Origin: Candidatus Binataceae bacterium
Lineage (GTDB): Bacteria; Desulfobacterota; Binatia; Binatales; Binataceae
Length of the DNA: 32,414 nt
NCBI GenBank assembly: GCA_035294265.1
Contig: DATGLK010000056.1
Location: 1-32,414 of the forward strand
Direction: 5' to 3'
A model generated the notes under the pieces. That model saw only the letters and a program-made list of their open reading frames with translations. It was not told where the DNA came from and made no database searches. Below are positions 30,635 through 32,414 of the stretch, in pieces. The position numbers and the translations under genes were made by a program. Every line of letters starts with the position of its first letter. Position 1 is the stretch's first letter.

Positions 30635-32414
30635 ATGAGCGAACGCAAATTGAAAACGATGGAAATCGAACTTCCGGCCGGGATCAGCCCCGCAAAGCCC
30701 CAATATGTCTCCGACCTGATCGCGGATTTGCTCGGCGCATTGGGCTATCAATGGGTACCGCTGACCGCGGGTGCCAGCTACCGCGGCCTGCACGATTCGA
30801 TCGTCAACCATCGCGGTAATCGCGCCCCCCAGATGCTCAACTGCACCCACGAGGAAATCGCGGTCGCCCTGGCCCATGGCTATGCCAAGACATCGGGCAA
30901 GCCAGGGCTGGTAATTCTGCACGATCTGGTCGGTGTAATGCACGGGGTGATGGGGTTGTTCGATGCCTGGTGCGACCGGGTACCGTTACTGATGTTGGGT
31001 GGCAGCGGTCCGATGGATCCCAAAAAGCGCCGGCCCATTGAATTTGTCCACACCGCCAATACTCAGGGCGATCTGGTGCGCCAGGTAGTTAAATGGCACG
31101 ACGAACCGACTACGCCGGCCGCCATCATCGACGCTATCATTCGAGGTCATCGAATCGCCAACACGCCGCCCTACGGGCCGGTATATATTTCGGTGGATGA
31201 AGAGTTGCAGCGCCAGCCGGTGGAGGGTTCGTTGACACTGCCCGATCTGAGCTTGGCGCGCTTTGCGCCACCGGCCCCGTTGTGGCCGGCGCCTGCGCAA
31301 ATCGAGGCCGCGGCCAAGCGGCTGTGGGAGGCGCGGTTTCCGCTGGTGATGGGTGGCAATCTTTCTTATCGCGCGGCTGCCACCGGGCCTTTGGTCGAGT
31401 TGGTTGAGACTCTGGGTGCGGCCTATATCGACAATCCCAATTACATTTCGTTTCCCACCAACCATCAGCATAATCTCAGCGGCGACAATACGGTCTTGAA
31501 GCAGGCCGACGCGATTTTGATGGTCGACGTACACGATATCGGCGCCGCGCTGGGTCTTTACGCCGACGAAGAAGGCCGGCGTGGGAGCCAATGGCCGGCC
31601 GATCGTACGGTAATCGATCTTTCGGTCAACGATTTGGCCTTCGACTCGTGGGCCTATTACGGCGGCGAGACCTCGCCCACCGACATTAGACTGCTGGCCG
31701 ATCCGGTCGTGGGCCTTACCCAATTGCTGGCGGCGGTCAAGGCGCTCAAGGGCGCCGGCACGGCGGCGCGAGTCAGCGAGCGAACGAGCGAAATCGTGCG
31801 CCGGCACAATGTCTTGGCGGAGCGCTTCCGTCAGGAGGCCAACCAACGCGCCCAAGCGGGCCAGCTTACCACTACCCATCTAGTCGATCTGGTCTGGGAG
31901 GCGGTGCGCGGCCGCTCCTGCGTGTTGTCAGGGCGCAATTTACAGGGCTGGCCGCAGGGCGTGTGGGACGTCAAGGCAGTGGGCGACTACGTCAGCACCA
32001 GCGGTGGGGGCGGAGTGGGCTACGGCCCCGGCGGTGCGCTAGGTTCGGCGCTGGCGGCGCACGAACGCGGCCAGTTCCCGGTGGCGATTATCGGTGACGG
32101 CGACATGGTGATGGCGGCCGGCGCGTTATGGACCGCGGCCCACTATAGGATCCCGATGCTAGCCGTGATCGGGAACAATCGCTCTTTTGGCAACGACGAA
32201 GCCCATCAGCGGCGGGTCGCGCGAATGCGCGAGCGGCCGGTGGAAAACGCCTGGATCGGGGTGGCGATGTTCGACCCAGAGATCGACTACGCTACCATCG
32301 CGCGCGGGTTTGGTGCGTGGGGACGCGGGCCGGTGACCAGCGTGAGCGAATGTAGATTGGCGCTGCGCGAAGCCGTGGCGGAAGTGGAGCGAGGCGGAGT
32401 CGCGGTGGTGGACG
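30635..32414 (+). CDS. Thiamine-diphosphate-dependent enzyme, 3' end outside window
   Basis: Acetolactate-synthase-like / benzoylformate-decarboxylase-like ThDP enzyme; the exact reaction is unknown. ATG at 30635 has AAGGTG eight bases upstream. At least 593 residues are encoded before the right edge, with no stop. The N-terminal Pyr domain carries the catalytic Glu in CTHEEIAVALAHGYA (Glu 73 or 74). The C-terminal PP domain has the ThDP/Mg motif GDGDMVM (487-489) and the paired Asn at 514-515 (VIGNNRSFGNDE). Between them, VMGGNLSYR and similar segments form the middle domain. The neighbouring divergent PNPOx fusion may share its pathway. Decarboxylase, ligase or oxalyl-CoA-type roles cannot be separated here. 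Confidence 0.85.
   Translation, partial: MSERKLKTMEIELPAGISPAKPQYVSDLIADLLGALGYQWVPLTAGASYRGLHDSIVNHRGNRAPQMLNCTHEEIAVALAHGYAKTSGKPGLVILHDLVGVMHGVMGLFDAWCDRVPLLMLGGSGPMDPKKRRPIEFVHTANTQGDLVRQVVKWHDEPTTPAAIIDAIIRGHRIANTPPYGPVYISVDEELQRQPVEGSLTLPDLSLARFAPPAPLWPAPAQIEAAAKRLWEARFPLVMGGNLSYRAAATGPLVELVETLGAAYIDNPNYISFPTNHQHNLSGDNTVLKQADAILMVDVHDIGAALGLYADEEGRRGSQWPADRTVIDLSVNDLAFDSWAYYGGETSPTDIRLLADPVVGLTQLLAAVKALKGAGTAARVSERTSEIVRRHNVLAERFRQEANQRAQAGQLTTTHLVDLVWEAVRGRSCVLSGRNLQGWPQGVWDVKAVGDYVSTSGGGGVGYGPGGALGSALAAHERGQFPVAIIGDGDMVMAAGALWTAAHYRIPMLAVIGNNRSFGNDEAHQRRVARMRERPVENAWIGVAMFDPEIDYATIARGFGAWGRGPVTSVSECRLALREAVAEVERGGVAVVD

Noticed and set aside
30986-31879. Long open frame on the minus strand within the ThDP enzyme gene
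   Set aside because: It is antisense to a clearly conserved enzyme with intact motifs; high GC content creates long antisense frames. Similar frames opposite hpnH (8521-9327), hpnC (14762-15631) and HtrA (25329-26363) were rejected on the same ground.

Overview
The window is about 32.4 kb of GC-rich, gene-dense bacterial DNA. The LPS-type kinase, VIT-family transporter, hopanoid genes and MEP-pathway gene point to a Gram-negative-type (diderm) bacterium. The mix of hopanoid, carotenoid-type, acyl-CoA and F420/FMN-type genes would fit an uncultured soil or sediment lineage such as Candidatus Binatota. That placement is inferred from gene content only. I saw no tRNA, rRNA, CRISPR array, transposase or phage structural gene.

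Left part (1-7.6 kb): the 3' end of an MFS transporter; a 75-residue protein ending in Gly-Gly with a basic partner protein downstream; a GT2 glycosyltransferase divergent from a WaaP-like lipopolysaccharide kinase; a VIT/CCC1-type metal transporter overlapping the kinase; a membrane-anchored coiled-coil protein; and a translationally coupled pair, a luciferase-like flavin oxidoreductase and a Gfo/Idh/MocA dehydrogenase.

Central part (7.7-20.6 kb): a nearly unbroken plus-strand isoprenoid operon. The order is TetR regulator, hpnH (radical SAM adenosylhopane synthase), prenyl diphosphate synthase, zinc MDR dehydrogenase, shc (squalene-hopene cyclase), dxr, hpnC, hpnD, hpnE, hpnA, a CruF-like carotenoid-type membrane protein and an SDR. 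Together they cover a committed MEP-pathway step, prenyl chain elongation, squalene formation through presqualene diphosphate and hydroxysqualene, cyclisation to hopene and addition of adenosine. The usual next enzyme, HpnG, is not in the window. The embedded zinc dehydrogenase and SDR are candidates for side-chain reduction.

Right part (20.6-32.4 kb): an isocitrate lyase/PEP mutase-family enzyme divergent from a small exported protein; a minus-strand group of alpha/beta hydrolase, enoyl-CoA hydratase and histidine-box hydroxylase; an HtrA/DegP protease with a Gly-Asp-Gln repeat, followed by a strong hairpin; a geranylgeranyl-reductase-family flavoprotein, a thiolase and a small membrane protein; a hairpin-rich gap; an NTF2-like/PNPOx fusion; and, divergently, a thiamine-diphosphate enzyme that runs off the right edge.

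No single clearly new defence or mobile system is evident. The observations most worth following are the ubiquitin-like Gly-Gly protein with its partner, the hopanoid operon that carries dxr, a CruF-like protein and an MDR dehydrogenase but no hpnG, and the hairpin between hpnH and the prenyl synthase gene.
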